This document shows, in pieces, positions 1 to 7,454 of a DNA stretch of 21,596 nucleotides. The stretch covers positions 5,263-26,858 of the forward strand of contig PFAR01000027.1 in NCBI GenBank assembly GCA_002773655.1, in the 5' to 3' direction. The notes under the pieces are model-generated. The model saw only the letters and a list, made by a program, of their open reading frames with translations. It was not told the DNA's origin and did not search any database. A program made the position numbers and the translations under genes. The DNA comes from Candidatus Falkowbacteria bacterium CG10_big_fil_rev_8_21_14_0_10_43_10 (GTDB taxonomy: Bacteria; Patescibacteriota; Patescibacteriia; Patescibacteriales; XYC2-FULL-47-12). How positions within the stretch are numbered: position 1 is the first letter of the stretch; each line of letters begins with the position of its first letter.

Positions 1-181
1 GCCAAATTTTTACCCGCTCGTGCAGAGTTGAAACCGGAAGCAACGGCCTGACGCCCATCTGAAGCTCCCATTTCCTTTTATTAAAATTGTCTAAAACCGC
101 CACCTCGTGTCCCCGGCGGGAAAAATACATGGCTGTCGGCCAGCCTAGATAACCGTCTCCTCCTAAAATTAAAATTTTCAT
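1..181 (-). CDS. sqdB: UDP-sulfoquinovose synthase family protein, N-terminal part (runs off the left edge)
   Basis: The ATG is at 179-181 and 60 codons are visible before the window ends, so this is a 5' fragment. Family members (SqdB/SQD1, archaeal Agl3) are extended SDR enzymes that join sulfite to UDP-glucose, giving UDP-sulfoquinovose. The N-terminus has the NAD-binding glycine-rich loop in the family's form (GGDGYLGWPT, residues 7-16). It is followed by RRGHEVAVLDNF (about 22-33), a basic KRKW patch and the run up to LHERVKIW, which matches the conserved stretch usually read as 'LTPI.PL.ERL.AW'. The GGDGxxGWPT loop separates this family from ordinary UDP-glucose 4-epimerases, which have GGxGFIG. 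It lies 74 nt downstream of cysN, in the same direction as the sulfite-producing cysH-cysD-cysN genes, which fits sulfite as its substrate. Catalytic residues are outside the window, so activity cannot be judged. Confidence 0.85.
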   Translation of the reverse strand, partial: MKILILGGDGYLGWPTAMYFSRRGHEVAVLDNFNKRKWELQMGVRPLLPVSTLHERVKIW

Positions 182-215
182 AAATTTTGTTTAGTTATTA
201 ATTTTATTTTATTTT

Positions 216-256
216 ATCCAGCACCACTTTTTATACACGAAAAGTGGTGCTTGGAT
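216..256 (-). terminator. Hairpin between cysN and the sqdB-like gene (attenuator or terminator-like)
   Basis: A perfect 11-bp inverted repeat (221-231 with 240-250) encloses an 8-nt loop. It extends by five more pairs (216-220 with 252-256) across one bulged base at 251. The base of the stem touches the cysN stop codon at 256-258. On the transcribed strand the stem is followed by A-rich sequence, not a U-run, so it is not a canonical rho-independent terminator. It could be a 3'-end stabiliser, an attenuator or a processing site between cysN and the next gene. The rest of the 74-nt gap is AT-rich and shows nothing else. Confidence 0.45.
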
Positions 257-1512
257 TAATTTAAAATAATGCCGGCGGCTACTGTGCTTTTATTAATCTC
301 ATCAATCAAGATGAAACTGCCGGTATATTTGTTGTCTTCGTAAGCGTCAAATAATAATTCATTATTTGTTTTTACAAATACCCGCCCGATTTCGTTAAGA
401 CGCAAACTGGCCGCGCTCTCATGATATAGATTATCTATGTTAACCCGATAGGAAACATTACTAATGTCTACCCGGCAGGTTTTGTTCATTTGTTTAATTA
501 AATAACTGCGTCCCATTTCCAGCGGATTGTTATCCATCCAGCAAAGCATCGCTTCTATTTCATTAGCCTTTTCAGGAAGTTCACTTTGCCTAACTATCAA
601 ATCCCCCCGGCCGACATCAACTTCATCGACGAGCATCACCGAAACCGATTGTCCCGCTGACGCCATTTCTAATTTTTTCTTGCCGATAAAAATAGCTTTG
701 ATCGCTGTTTTTATCTTAGAGGGCAGTATTAAAACTTCATCGCCTTTTTTTAGAACTCCGCTTTCCATTTTCCCCGTATAGCAGCGCGGTTCTCCCTCTC
801 CCCTGACCGTTAGCTGAATCGGCAATCGTAAACTATCCTCATTATTGCTTAAGCTGACCTTTATTTTATTTAAATACTCAATAATAGTTGTGTCTTTATA
901 CCAAGGCATTGCCTCTCCCCTGAAAACAACCATATCTCCCTTAATCGCGGAAACTGGGATAAAATCCACTTCTTTTATATTTAATCTGGATATATAACTT
1001 AAACAATCCTGTTTAATTTTAGCAAACACATCCTGGCGGTAATCTACCGCGTCCATTTTATTCACCACTATTAAAATGTTAGGAATCTTCATCATGCTGG
1101 CGATAAAAAGATGCCGCTTGGATTGGGTTGTCAGGCCCTTTTGCGCGTCCATTAAAATTAGAACCGCGTCGGCGTTAGAGCAGCCGGTTACCATGTTGCG
1201 GGTATACTGCTCATGCCCGGGAACATCGGCAATAATTATTCTCCTTCGGTCGGTATTAAAATAGCGGTAAGCCACATCAATAGTAATGCCCTGTTCCCTT
1301 TCTGCTGACAAGCCGTCGGTCAACAGCGACAAATCAACCTCGCTTAGCCCTTTTTTAAAACTGATTTTTTCCAGGGAAGAAAGCTGGTCTTGATAGATGG
1401 CGTGGCAATCATGCAGCAATCTCCCGATCAAAGTCGATTTGCCGTTGTCAACGCTGCCGGCCGTCGCCAGCCACAGCAGATCTCTATCTATTGTCTCTTT
1501 AATATCCTGCAT
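256..1512 (-). CDS. cysN: Sulfate adenylyltransferase subunit 1, regulatory GTPase
   Basis: CysN is the EF-Tu-like GTPase whose GTP hydrolysis drives the unfavourable adenylylation of sulfate by CysD, giving APS. At 418 residues it is a full-length stand-alone CysN, without the C-terminal APS kinase found in NodQ-type fusions. Visible motifs are G1 GSVDNGKST (19-27), the switch-I region EREQGITIDVAYRYF (71-85), G3 DVPGH (96-100), G4 NKMD (151-154) and a G5-like SAIKG, followed by two EF-Tu-type beta-barrel domains. The start codon lies 5 nt downstream of the cysD stop, and the only purine-rich run (GAGGG) is inside the end of cysD, so translation is probably coupled. CysH-CysD-CysN form one run whose expected products are APS and then sulfite. 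Confidence 0.95.
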   Translation of the reverse strand: MQDIKETIDRDLLWLATAGSVDNGKSTLIGRLLHDCHAIYQDQLSSLEKISFKKGLSEVDLSLLTDGLSAEREQGITIDVAYRYFNTDRRRIIIADVPGHEQYTRNMVTGCSNADAVLILMDAQKGLTTQSKRHLFIASMMKIPNILIVVNKMDAVDYRQDVFAKIKQDCLSYISRLNIKEVDFIPVSAIKGDMVVFRGEAMPWYKDTTIIEYLNKIKVSLSNNEDSLRLPIQLTVRGEGEPRCYTGKMESGVLKKGDEVLILPSKIKTAIKAIFIGKKKLEMASAGQSVSVMLVDEVDVGRGDLIVRQSELPEKANEIEAMLCWMDNNPLEMGRSYLIKQMNKTCRVDISNVSYRVNIDNLYHESAASLRLNEIGRVFVKTNNELLFDAYEDNKYTGSFILIDEINKSTVAAGIILN

Positions 1513-1517
1513 AATAA

Positions 1518-2423
1518 TTAAAAATATCCCTCTTTTTTCTTTTGCTCCATGGAATTTTCCGAGCTATAATCAATCGCCCGGTTTTCCCGCTCGGAATTCT
1601 TGGCAGATATAACTTCTGCAATAATTTCTTCCAAGGTAATTGCCTCAGACGGCACGGCTCCTGTTGAAGGCGAACAGCCTAGCGTCCGGTAGCGGAACAT
1701 CCCTTCAATAACCTCTTCGCCCTCCTTCACCTGCACAAATTCATCCAGCCGCAAAAAAACATTATTCCTTCTCACTACTTTCTGCCGCTTGGCGAAATAA
1801 AGCGGCACTATTTCAATATCTTCCTGTTTAATATACATCCAAATATCGGCCTCAGTCCAGTTTGATAAAGGGAAAATTCGGGCGGTCTGCCCTTCTTTTA
1901 ATTTAGTGTTGTAAAGATGCCAGAGCTCCGGCCGCTGGTTTTTCGGATCCCAAACGCCGTTGGCATCGCGGATGGAAAAAATTCTCTCTTTGGCCCTTGA
2001 TTTTTCTTCTTCCCGCCGCGCGCCGCCGAAAGCCGCGTCAAAATCATGCTTTTTTATGGCTTCTAAAAGCGGCTTGGTTTTTTTATAATAAATATACTCA
2101 TCCGTATGCGCCTGTTCGGGCTTAAAAGCCAGGGCGGTTGCTTCTTCATTTTTGTGAACAATTAAATTCGCGGCAATTTTTTTAGTATAGTAATCCCTAA
2201 ACTCTATCATTTCCCTGAATTTATAGCCGGTATCAATATGCAATAAGGGAAAAGGTATTTTAGCCGGATAAAACGCCTTTTGCGCCAGCCTTAATAAAAC
2301 TGAGGAGTCTTTTCCAATAGAATAAAGCATAACCGGATTCTGGAACTCAGCCGCCGCTTCTCTAATAATATGAATGCTTTCTGCCTCTAATTTTTCTAAA
2401 TAATTAAGATTATATTCGGACAT
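1518..2423 (-). CDS. cysD: Sulfate adenylyltransferase subunit 2
   Basis: CysD is the catalytic subunit of heterodimeric ATP sulfurylase. It forms adenosine 5'-phosphosulfate from ATP and sulfate and works with CysN. The 301-residue length is typical. The protein shows the PP-loop SIGKDS (35-40), the following HLARKAFYP-like stretch (here RLAQKAFYP), HIDTGYKF, GGARREEEKSRAKER, LSNWTEADIW, and the C-terminal RYRTLGCSPSTGAV signature. All of these are the usual CysD landmarks, and no key position looks lost. It begins 27 nt after cysH and ends 5 nt before cysN. A second, unrelated type of ATP sulfurylase is encoded at the other end of the window (19317-21596), so this locus holds both evolutionary solutions for making APS. 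Confidence 0.95.
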   Translation of the reverse strand: MSEYNLNYLEKLEAESIHIIREAAAEFQNPVMLYSIGKDSSVLLRLAQKAFYPAKIPFPLLHIDTGYKFREMIEFRDYYTKKIAANLIVHKNEEATALAFKPEQAHTDEYIYYKKTKPLLEAIKKHDFDAAFGGARREEEKSRAKERIFSIRDANGVWDPKNQRPELWHLYNTKLKEGQTARIFPLSNWTEADIWMYIKQEDIEIVPLYFAKRQKVVRRNNVFLRLDEFVQVKEGEEVIEGMFRYRTLGCSPSTGAVPSEAITLEEIIAEVISAKNSERENRAIDYSSENSMEQKKKEGYF

Positions 2424-2450
2424 GGAAATTGGTTATTTCTTTATTTTTAT

Positions 2451-3128
2451 TTATGTTGATGACTGCTGCAGATGAAGTCCGCATTCTTTCCCCTGATGAT
2501 TAGTCATAATAAACCGGCCTGACCTTTCCGCCTCGCCCGCCGCAGCATCGGTTTTTTTAGTACAGGGCTGGCAGCCCAAAGAAACGTAACCTTGGTCGTA
2601 TAAGGGATGATATTTTAGATTATTTTCTTTAATATACTGCCAGACATCATCCTTAGCCCAAAAGGCGATAGGGTTAATTTTAACAATACTGCCGCTTTCT
2701 TCAATTATGGCCGTGTCTTTTCTGGTAACCGCCTCATCCCGACGCAGGCCGCTAATCCAAGCATTATGGCTTTTAAGTTCCGGCTTTATCGCCGGCAGCT
2801 TCATCGCGCAGCATTTATACTGGTCGTTTTTTATAAAATCAGCGCCGTAGGCGGCGTCAATCTTCGCCGCCTCTTTGCGGGACGGCCTAACCCAGTGAAA
2901 ATTCATTCCGGTCTCTTTAACTAACTGGCTGGCAAACGACAAGGTCTCCGGAAATTCGTATCCGGTATCTATGCCGATAAACTCCAGTTCCGGTTTAACC
3001 TGTATGGCTAAATCAACGATAACGCGAGAGTCTTTTCCAAATGAACAGGCCGCGAAAATATGGCTGTATTTATCAACAGCATACCGCATTATTATCTTGC
3101 TTAATTCTATTTTTTCGCTTAATTTCAT
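2451..3128 (-). CDS. cysH: Adenylylsulfate (APS) reductase, [4Fe-4S] type
   Basis: This enzyme reduces activated sulfate to sulfite, using thioredoxin or a similar thiol donor. The 225-residue protein has the PP-loop SFGKDS (29-34), a CC pair (106-107), CxxC (C186, C189) and a C-terminal ECGLH with the catalytic Cys216. CC plus CxxC is the signature of the iron-sulfur form that acts on APS; the PAPS-specific enterobacterial form lacks these cysteines. The substrate therefore matches the APS made by the downstream CysD-CysN, without an APS kinase step. No sulfite reductase gene is visible nearby, while a UDP-sulfoquinovose synthase-like gene is. This suggests that sulfite is the end product wanted here. 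Confidence 0.92.
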   Translation of the reverse strand: MKLSEKIELSKIIMRYAVDKYSHIFAACSFGKDSRVIVDLAIQVKPELEFIGIDTGYEFPETLSFASQLVKETGMNFHWVRPSRKEAAKIDAAYGADFIKNDQYKCCAMKLPAIKPELKSHNAWISGLRRDEAVTRKDTAIIEESGSIVKINPIAFWAKDDVWQYIKENNLKYHPLYDQGYVSLGCQPCTKKTDAAAGEAERSGRFIMTNHQGKECGLHLQQSST

Positions 3129-3149
3129 AAAAAATAGCTCTAAATTTTA

Positions 3150-3860
3150 TCAACTTTTTTTACTTTTGTCAATACTTTTATGCTGCATTAAAACCTCCAT
3201 AAAATCTAAGTCTTCTTTGTAATCAATATCCAGGGAATAGAATTCATCAATGATTATTGGGTAATTTCTTTTGCCTTCCAGTTTATGTTCCTTTACCAGT
3301 GTTTCATAGCTGGAAAGCCAGATGTTAGCCGCTTTGTAAAACAGCGGCTTCGGCTTGCCTAAATCCTTATAGTGCAAATCGTATTGCCAAAAACGCACCA
3401 TGCCATCAGGCATAATCTCCCTGATATTATAGGGATGGTTTAAATTTCCCACTTCCGACACGGCCACCACCGAATCGGCTTTTTTTCCCAGAGCCAGCTT
3501 AATCGCCCGGTCAACCTGTTTTGGTTCAATTAAGGGAGAGGCCGCCTGCAATAATAATATATAGTCGGGACGATCGCCCTCCTCCGCCAGTTTCTCCGCG
3601 GTATAAACGATTGTGTCTATAACCGGACTTTGGTCCGTAGCCAGTTCAGCCGGACGCATAAAAACTTCCGCGCCGTATTTTTCCGCCAGGGACGCGATCT
3701 CCTTATCATCTGTCGAAACAATTACCCTATCTACCAATTTTGCTTTTTTGGCACTTTCAATCGGATAGCTAATTAAAGGTTTGCCATTCAAGGGATAAAT
3801 GTTTTTACCCGGGAACCTTTTACTGCCTCCGCGGGCCGGAATAATAGCAACGATATTCAT
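3150..3860 (-). CDS. neuA: Acylneuraminate cytidylyltransferase (CMP-nonulosonate synthetase), second copy
   Basis: Members of this family activate a nonulosonic acid (sialic, legionaminic or pseudaminic) with CTP to give a CMP-sugar for glycosyltransferases. At 236 residues it is a single nucleotidyltransferase domain. The N-terminal IIPARGGSKRFPGKNI (6-21) is the CTP-binding signature; the segments GKPLISYPIESA, VSTDDKEIA, LLLQAASPL and a late LDIDYKEDL metal-binding region follow. It shares the fold of the NeuA at 16408-17139, but the two differ through the middle and C-terminus, so they may activate different sugars. The related 3-deoxy-manno-octulosonate cytidylyltransferase is less likely because of the PARGGSKR loop. 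It lies 5 nt downstream of the methyltransferase gene and 21 nt upstream of cysH. Confidence 0.85.
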   Translation of the reverse strand: MNIVAIIPARGGSKRFPGKNIYPLNGKPLISYPIESAKKAKLVDRVIVSTDDKEIASLAEKYGAEVFMRPAELATDQSPVIDTIVYTAEKLAEEGDRPDYILLLQAASPLIEPKQVDRAIKLALGKKADSVVAVSEVGNLNHPYNIREIMPDGMVRFWQYDLHYKDLGKPKPLFYKAANIWLSSYETLVKEHKLEGKRNYPIIIDEFYSLDIDYKEDLDFMEVLMQHKSIDKSKKS

Positions 3861-3865
3861 AAATT

Positions 3866-4873
3866 TTAAGTTATTTTCTTAGCGACTGCTCTTAATTTAT
3901 AGCCGAGCCCCAGCCGACAGATTAAATCTTCCAGCTGCTGTTTTTTATTTCTGTCCTGCAACAGACCGGAAAATTCGGCCGGCAGGTATTTAAACTCCAG
4001 ATCGGCGAACGGATTAAGGGATTGGAGTTCGTTGGTAATGCTGTTAATTCCGGAGACATAACTCTCCTGATATACTATTTTAAACCCCGCTTTATTTAAC
4101 ATCTTATCTAAGGTGGGCAGGGAAAAATAGGTTAAATGATTTCGTCCGGTAAAACAACGCGCCTTTTCCTTTAAAACCATACAGACCAGGCTAACTACAT
4201 TAGGCAGCGTTAAGACCAACACCCCCTCCGGTTTTAAAATACGGTTAATATCTTTCAGGAAATTCAAAGGGTCGGAAACATGCTCTAAAACACCGAGGGC
4301 CGCGGCAATATCAAATTCTCCTCCGGCAAAACCAGCTTCCACCAAAACTTTCTGATGAATCGTCAAATTTAATTCTTTGCGGGCGTACTTAACCGCCTCG
4401 TTTTCCAACTCCATCCCTTCAACTGTAAAGCCGCGACGGCGCGCCAAGTCTAAGAAATGTCCGAATGAACAGCCGATATCCAAGACTCTCCCTTTGCGCT
4501 GATACCGCTCAACAACATCCAAAATTATCCCGTAATTCTTATTATTAAATTCAACCTGGGCTGGAGAAAGTAAAATATCTTTCCAGGAGCGGTTCGCGGC
4601 CGAATCTTCGCGATATTCATCTACCAGCTTCCCGGGAAGCATTTGCGGATTAACGTAAATAATGCCGCAATCCTGACAGCGCACGAATCTAAAACCCTGT
4701 TTAGTAAAGAGCGGCTCGTCTTTTCGTACCCCGCATAACGGGCAATCAATCGCGGCCGTTAAATTACTATAAACCTCTCCCGTGGCAGGATTGGTAATTT
4801 TCTTCAGCTCCCCGTCAATCTGATCAAAAAATTTATCCCGTCCGGTCTGTTTTTCAAAGTTATTGGTAGACAT
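3866..4873 (-). CDS. Class I SAM-dependent methyltransferase with N-terminal zinc-ribbon-like motif
   Basis: The 335-residue protein has two CxxC pairs (C44/C47 and C66/C69) that look like a zinc ribbon. A Rossmann methyltransferase domain follows, with motif I LDIGCSFGHF (131-140), an acidic strand-2 end in VEGMELE (about 151-157), and the late motif LGVLEHVSDPLNFLKDINRILKP. The C-terminal third is less conserved. Domain order and the surrounding genes suggest it methylates a nucleotide-activated sugar or a glycan (O-, N- or C-methylation). Which position is methylated cannot be read from the sequence. It sits between neuC2 and neuA2 with 11-nt and 5-nt gaps, so it is clearly part of this operon. 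Confidence 0.8.
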   Translation of the reverse strand: MSTNNFEKQTGRDKFFDQIDGELKKITNPATGEVYSNLTAAIDCPLCGVRKDEPLFTKQGFRFVRCQDCGIIYVNPQMLPGKLVDEYREDSAANRSWKDILLSPAQVEFNNKNYGIILDVVERYQRKGRVLDIGCSFGHFLDLARRRGFTVEGMELENEAVKYARKELNLTIHQKVLVEAGFAGGEFDIAAALGVLEHVSDPLNFLKDINRILKPEGVLVLTLPNVVSLVCMVLKEKARCFTGRNHLTYFSLPTLDKMLNKAGFKIVYQESYVSGINSITNELQSLNPFADLEFKYLPAEFSGLLQDRNKKQQLEDLICRLGLGYKLRAVAKKIT

Positions 4874-4884
4874 AATCGCGTTAA

Positions 4885-6054
4885 TTAGTAGGTTATTTTT
4901 TTTCTTAATAATTTTTCATCCAACGAAACTGTTTTTAAAATTTTTATTATCTTTTCCGCGGCCCGGCCGTCGCCCAACCGATAGCCGCCTCTTCTTAATT
5001 GGCTTCTAAAACTCTTATTAGTTAAAACGAAATCGATCTTGTTTTTAATATTTTTAGCGGCCGGACGGGCGTCCACTACGTTAGCTTCCCGGTCCCTGCC
5101 CTGCTGGCGCCGGCCGATATTAATCGCTGGCAGCTTAAAATACGGCGCCTCAACCAGGGCGCTTGATGAGTTGCCGAGAAGTATCCGGGCGCAGCTCATT
5201 AAACTTAAGAAGTCTAGATTATCAATATTTTTGTAGACCAAAAATTGTTCATCCTTTTCAATTTCTTTTATCGCTTTAAGAACTCCCTCGTAGCCGGGAT
5301 CGGAACAGGGATAAATTACAAATGAACGCCGGCACGACAGCTTTATTGCTTTAAATAAATTTCTGGCGTGCTCGTAATTTGTCTGCCTGCTTTCGAAGGT
5401 GTCGGGATGAAAAATAATAATGAAATAATCTTCATTTTTTTTCAGGCCGTATTTTTTTCGCACCCTGGGGAAAGGCGTGTACATCTTCCGCGCGATCCGA
5501 TCGATATATAACGAACCGACATTATGGACGCGCCAGCTTTCTTCGCCCATTTTTTTAAGGCGTCCCGCCGCCTCTTTAGTTTCTAGAAAATGAATATGGG
5601 AAAGCTTGGTTATGGCATGGCGCTGAATATCGTCAATATTTCCAGAAATGTCGCCGCCCTGCGAATGCGTAACGGGAATGCCTAAATTAAGCGCGGCCAG
5701 CGCGATGATTAAATGCTCTCCCCGGTCGGCATGAATCATGACAATATCCGGCTTTAATGCCTGCAGAATTTTAGCTGATTTTTGCAGGCAAACGCCTAAA
5801 TTTTCCGTTCTGATAACCGGACTGTCGCCGCGGCCGGTGCCCATTTCTATCACTTTTATGTTCGCTTTGGGAAATAACCGGCGCACCTCCTTAATCGTAT
5901 TGCCAAATTTTTTGGCAACGTGCATATCCCCCAATAAAATTTGCAATTGCAATTTTGGGTCATTTTCAATTAACTTCATTAAAGGCACATAAGCGCCAAA
6001 GCCTCCCCGCTTGCCGGAAAAAACGCAAATTTTTCTTTTTTTATTAGCCAACAT
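4885..6054 (-). CDS. neuC: UDP-N-acetylglucosamine 2-epimerase (hydrolysing)-like protein, divergent second copy
   Basis: The family releases UDP from a UDP-HexNAc with inversion at C2, giving the ManNAc-type sugar that NeuB condenses with PEP. At 389 residues it has the normal length and overall layout: a nucleotide-binding N-terminus, a QGGDISGNIDDIQRHAITKLSH block (132-153) and the UDP-pocket GNSSSALVEAPYFKLP near the C-terminus. It departs from the NeuC at 13179-14336 at signature positions. The N-terminal loop is GKRGGFG (14-20) instead of GTRAEYG, the GDRxE motif is ADRGE (109-113), and HIHGG has become HSQGG (130-134). It may use a different sugar nucleotide, or may no longer epimerise. 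No second NeuB is visible to accompany it. Confidence 0.8.
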   Translation of the reverse strand: MLANKKRKICVFSGKRGGFGAYVPLMKLIENDPKLQLQILLGDMHVAKKFGNTIKEVRRLFPKANIKVIEMGTGRGDSPVIRTENLGVCLQKSAKILQALKPDIVMIHADRGEHLIIALAALNLGIPVTHSQGGDISGNIDDIQRHAITKLSHIHFLETKEAAGRLKKMGEESWRVHNVGSLYIDRIARKMYTPFPRVRKKYGLKKNEDYFIIIFHPDTFESRQTNYEHARNLFKAIKLSCRRSFVIYPCSDPGYEGVLKAIKEIEKDEQFLVYKNIDNLDFLSLMSCARILLGNSSSALVEAPYFKLPAINIGRRQQGRDREANVVDARPAAKNIKNKIDFVLTNKSFRSQLRRGGYRLGDGRAAEKIIKILKTVSLDEKLLRKKITY

Positions 6055-6058
6055 ATTA

Positions 6059-7450
6059 TTATCTATTTTTGACTATTTTATAAATAAACTGAAATAATCT
6101 TTCTCCGGCCATACCATCCAACTTATAACAAAAATGTTCCCGCAACTTAATTCTCTCATTATTTAAATACTTCGGATCTACTAAAAAGGTGTTGATCGCT
6201 CTCTTTAACTCCTCCGGATTGCTCACCTTAAGCGCCGCATTATAACTTACTAATTCCTGAAGATAATCACTTTCATATAAGCGTTTTACGCTATGACGAT
6301 AATCTTTTTCTTCATAACCATCAAAATAAATTAATATTACCGGCTTATCAACAGCCGCGGTATCAATAGTTAAAGTTGAAGCTACATTTAATAATACATC
6401 GCAGTGGTATAAACTATTTAAAAAATGGTTCATCTGGTTAGTTGAATAGTCCCAATTATCAGAAAAATTTGATTTTTTAAAATTTAAATCAACAAATACA
6501 TCTTTATTATCATTAAAATATTCTTTAAATTTTAATTCGTCATTAGCATAACCGTAATGCGGCCTGACTAAAATCTGACAATCCTTAATGAGCTCCCCTC
6601 CTTTTATCATATCTTTGATAATTTCAACAACTCTGGGATCATCAGGCGTTATTCTGCCTTCAGAGCCATAAAGAAGTATTCGGCGCTGCGGATTAAGACC
6701 TAAACTTTTGCAAAAATTCTCCCGTGAAGAAATTCTAGTTTTATCTATATAATAATCAAACTGGGGAATACCAATTACTTCTACTTCATCTGACTTATAG
6801 TCTTGCAGTTTTTTTACCTGTTTTTTCATGAAAGGGCTCCAGACTACCAGTTTATCGGGCTTAAATCTAAAATATCTCTTAGAAGGGTTATCCCAGCTTT
6901 TAGGCATCGCCACGGTATATACGCGCTCTTTCTTTGCCGCTTTTAATAAGGCCACTTCCGTTTCGTCTAAAATACTGCTGACGAAGACCAGATTCGGCTT
7001 ATACTCCTTAATTATTTTTTGGTATTCCTGAACGATATCTCGCTGAAAAAAAAGATAATCCAAGCACTGCCAAAATTTCCTCACGGCGGTAACTTTAGTC
7101 AGGGGCTGAAAAATAATCTTAAGCGCGATGTATTTTAAATATCTTAAAGCCGGAGACAGTTCATTCTGGCCGGGGTAAAATCCCCAGCGGCTGCGGCTGG
7201 AAACACTGCTATTGTACGCTAAATACTTATTAATATTGCAAACGAGCTGGTCAAAGCGGCTACTCTGCGACTCAAGCAGGGGAATTATTTCCACGTTGTC
7301 TTTTTGAAACTGCCGGAGAAACTCTTCATTGCTGGCGGCAAATGACAAAATAACAACCTTGTCAAACTTCTCTTTGAGAAGATTAAAAAATTCATTCTGC
7401 AACAAGTTGCGAACAATAGAGCCGCGGGAAATTGTAATAAAAATTGTCAT
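6059..7450 (-). CDS. Putative GT-B-fold glycosyltransferase or glycerophosphotransferase-like protein
   Basis: I do not recognise a named family with certainty. The 463-residue protein has no signal peptide or clear membrane span. It reads like a two-lobed GT-B enzyme. The N-terminal half has alternating strands and helices ending in PNLVFVSSILDETEVALLKAAK. The C-terminal half has RRILLYGSEGRITPDD, ILVRPHYGY, and a terminal nucleotide-pocket-like stretch (LNVASTLTIDTAAVDKPVILIYFDGYEE). That layout resembles capsule-type transferases and the NeuC/CDP-glycerol glycerophosphotransferase superfamily. Its position in a CMP-sugar operon makes a nonulosonate or polyol-phosphate transferase plausible. 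By eye it is more AT-rich, with more Asn and Lys, than its neighbours. Confidence 0.5.
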   Translation of the reverse strand: MTIFITISRGSIVRNLLQNEFFNLLKEKFDKVVILSFAASNEEFLRQFQKDNVEIIPLLESQSSRFDQLVCNINKYLAYNSSVSSRSRWGFYPGQNELSPALRYLKYIALKIIFQPLTKVTAVRKFWQCLDYLFFQRDIVQEYQKIIKEYKPNLVFVSSILDETEVALLKAAKKERVYTVAMPKSWDNPSKRYFRFKPDKLVVWSPFMKKQVKKLQDYKSDEVEVIGIPQFDYYIDKTRISSRENFCKSLGLNPQRRILLYGSEGRITPDDPRVVEIIKDMIKGGELIKDCQILVRPHYGYANDELKFKEYFNDNKDVFVDLNFKKSNFSDNWDYSTNQMNHFLNSLYHCDVLLNVASTLTIDTAAVDKPVILIYFDGYEEKDYRHSVKRLYESDYLQELVSYNAALKVSNPEELKRAINTFLVDPKYLNNERIKLREHFCYKLDGMAGERLFQFIYKIVKNR

Positions 7451-7454
7451 ACAA

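Noticed and set aside
1..3128. CysD, CysN and CysH as an ordinary cysteine assimilation operon
   Set aside because: No sulfite reductase, siroheme or cysteine synthase gene is visible, and the next gene starts like a sulfite-using UDP-sulfoquinovose synthase. A role in cysteine supply cannot be fully excluded from one window.
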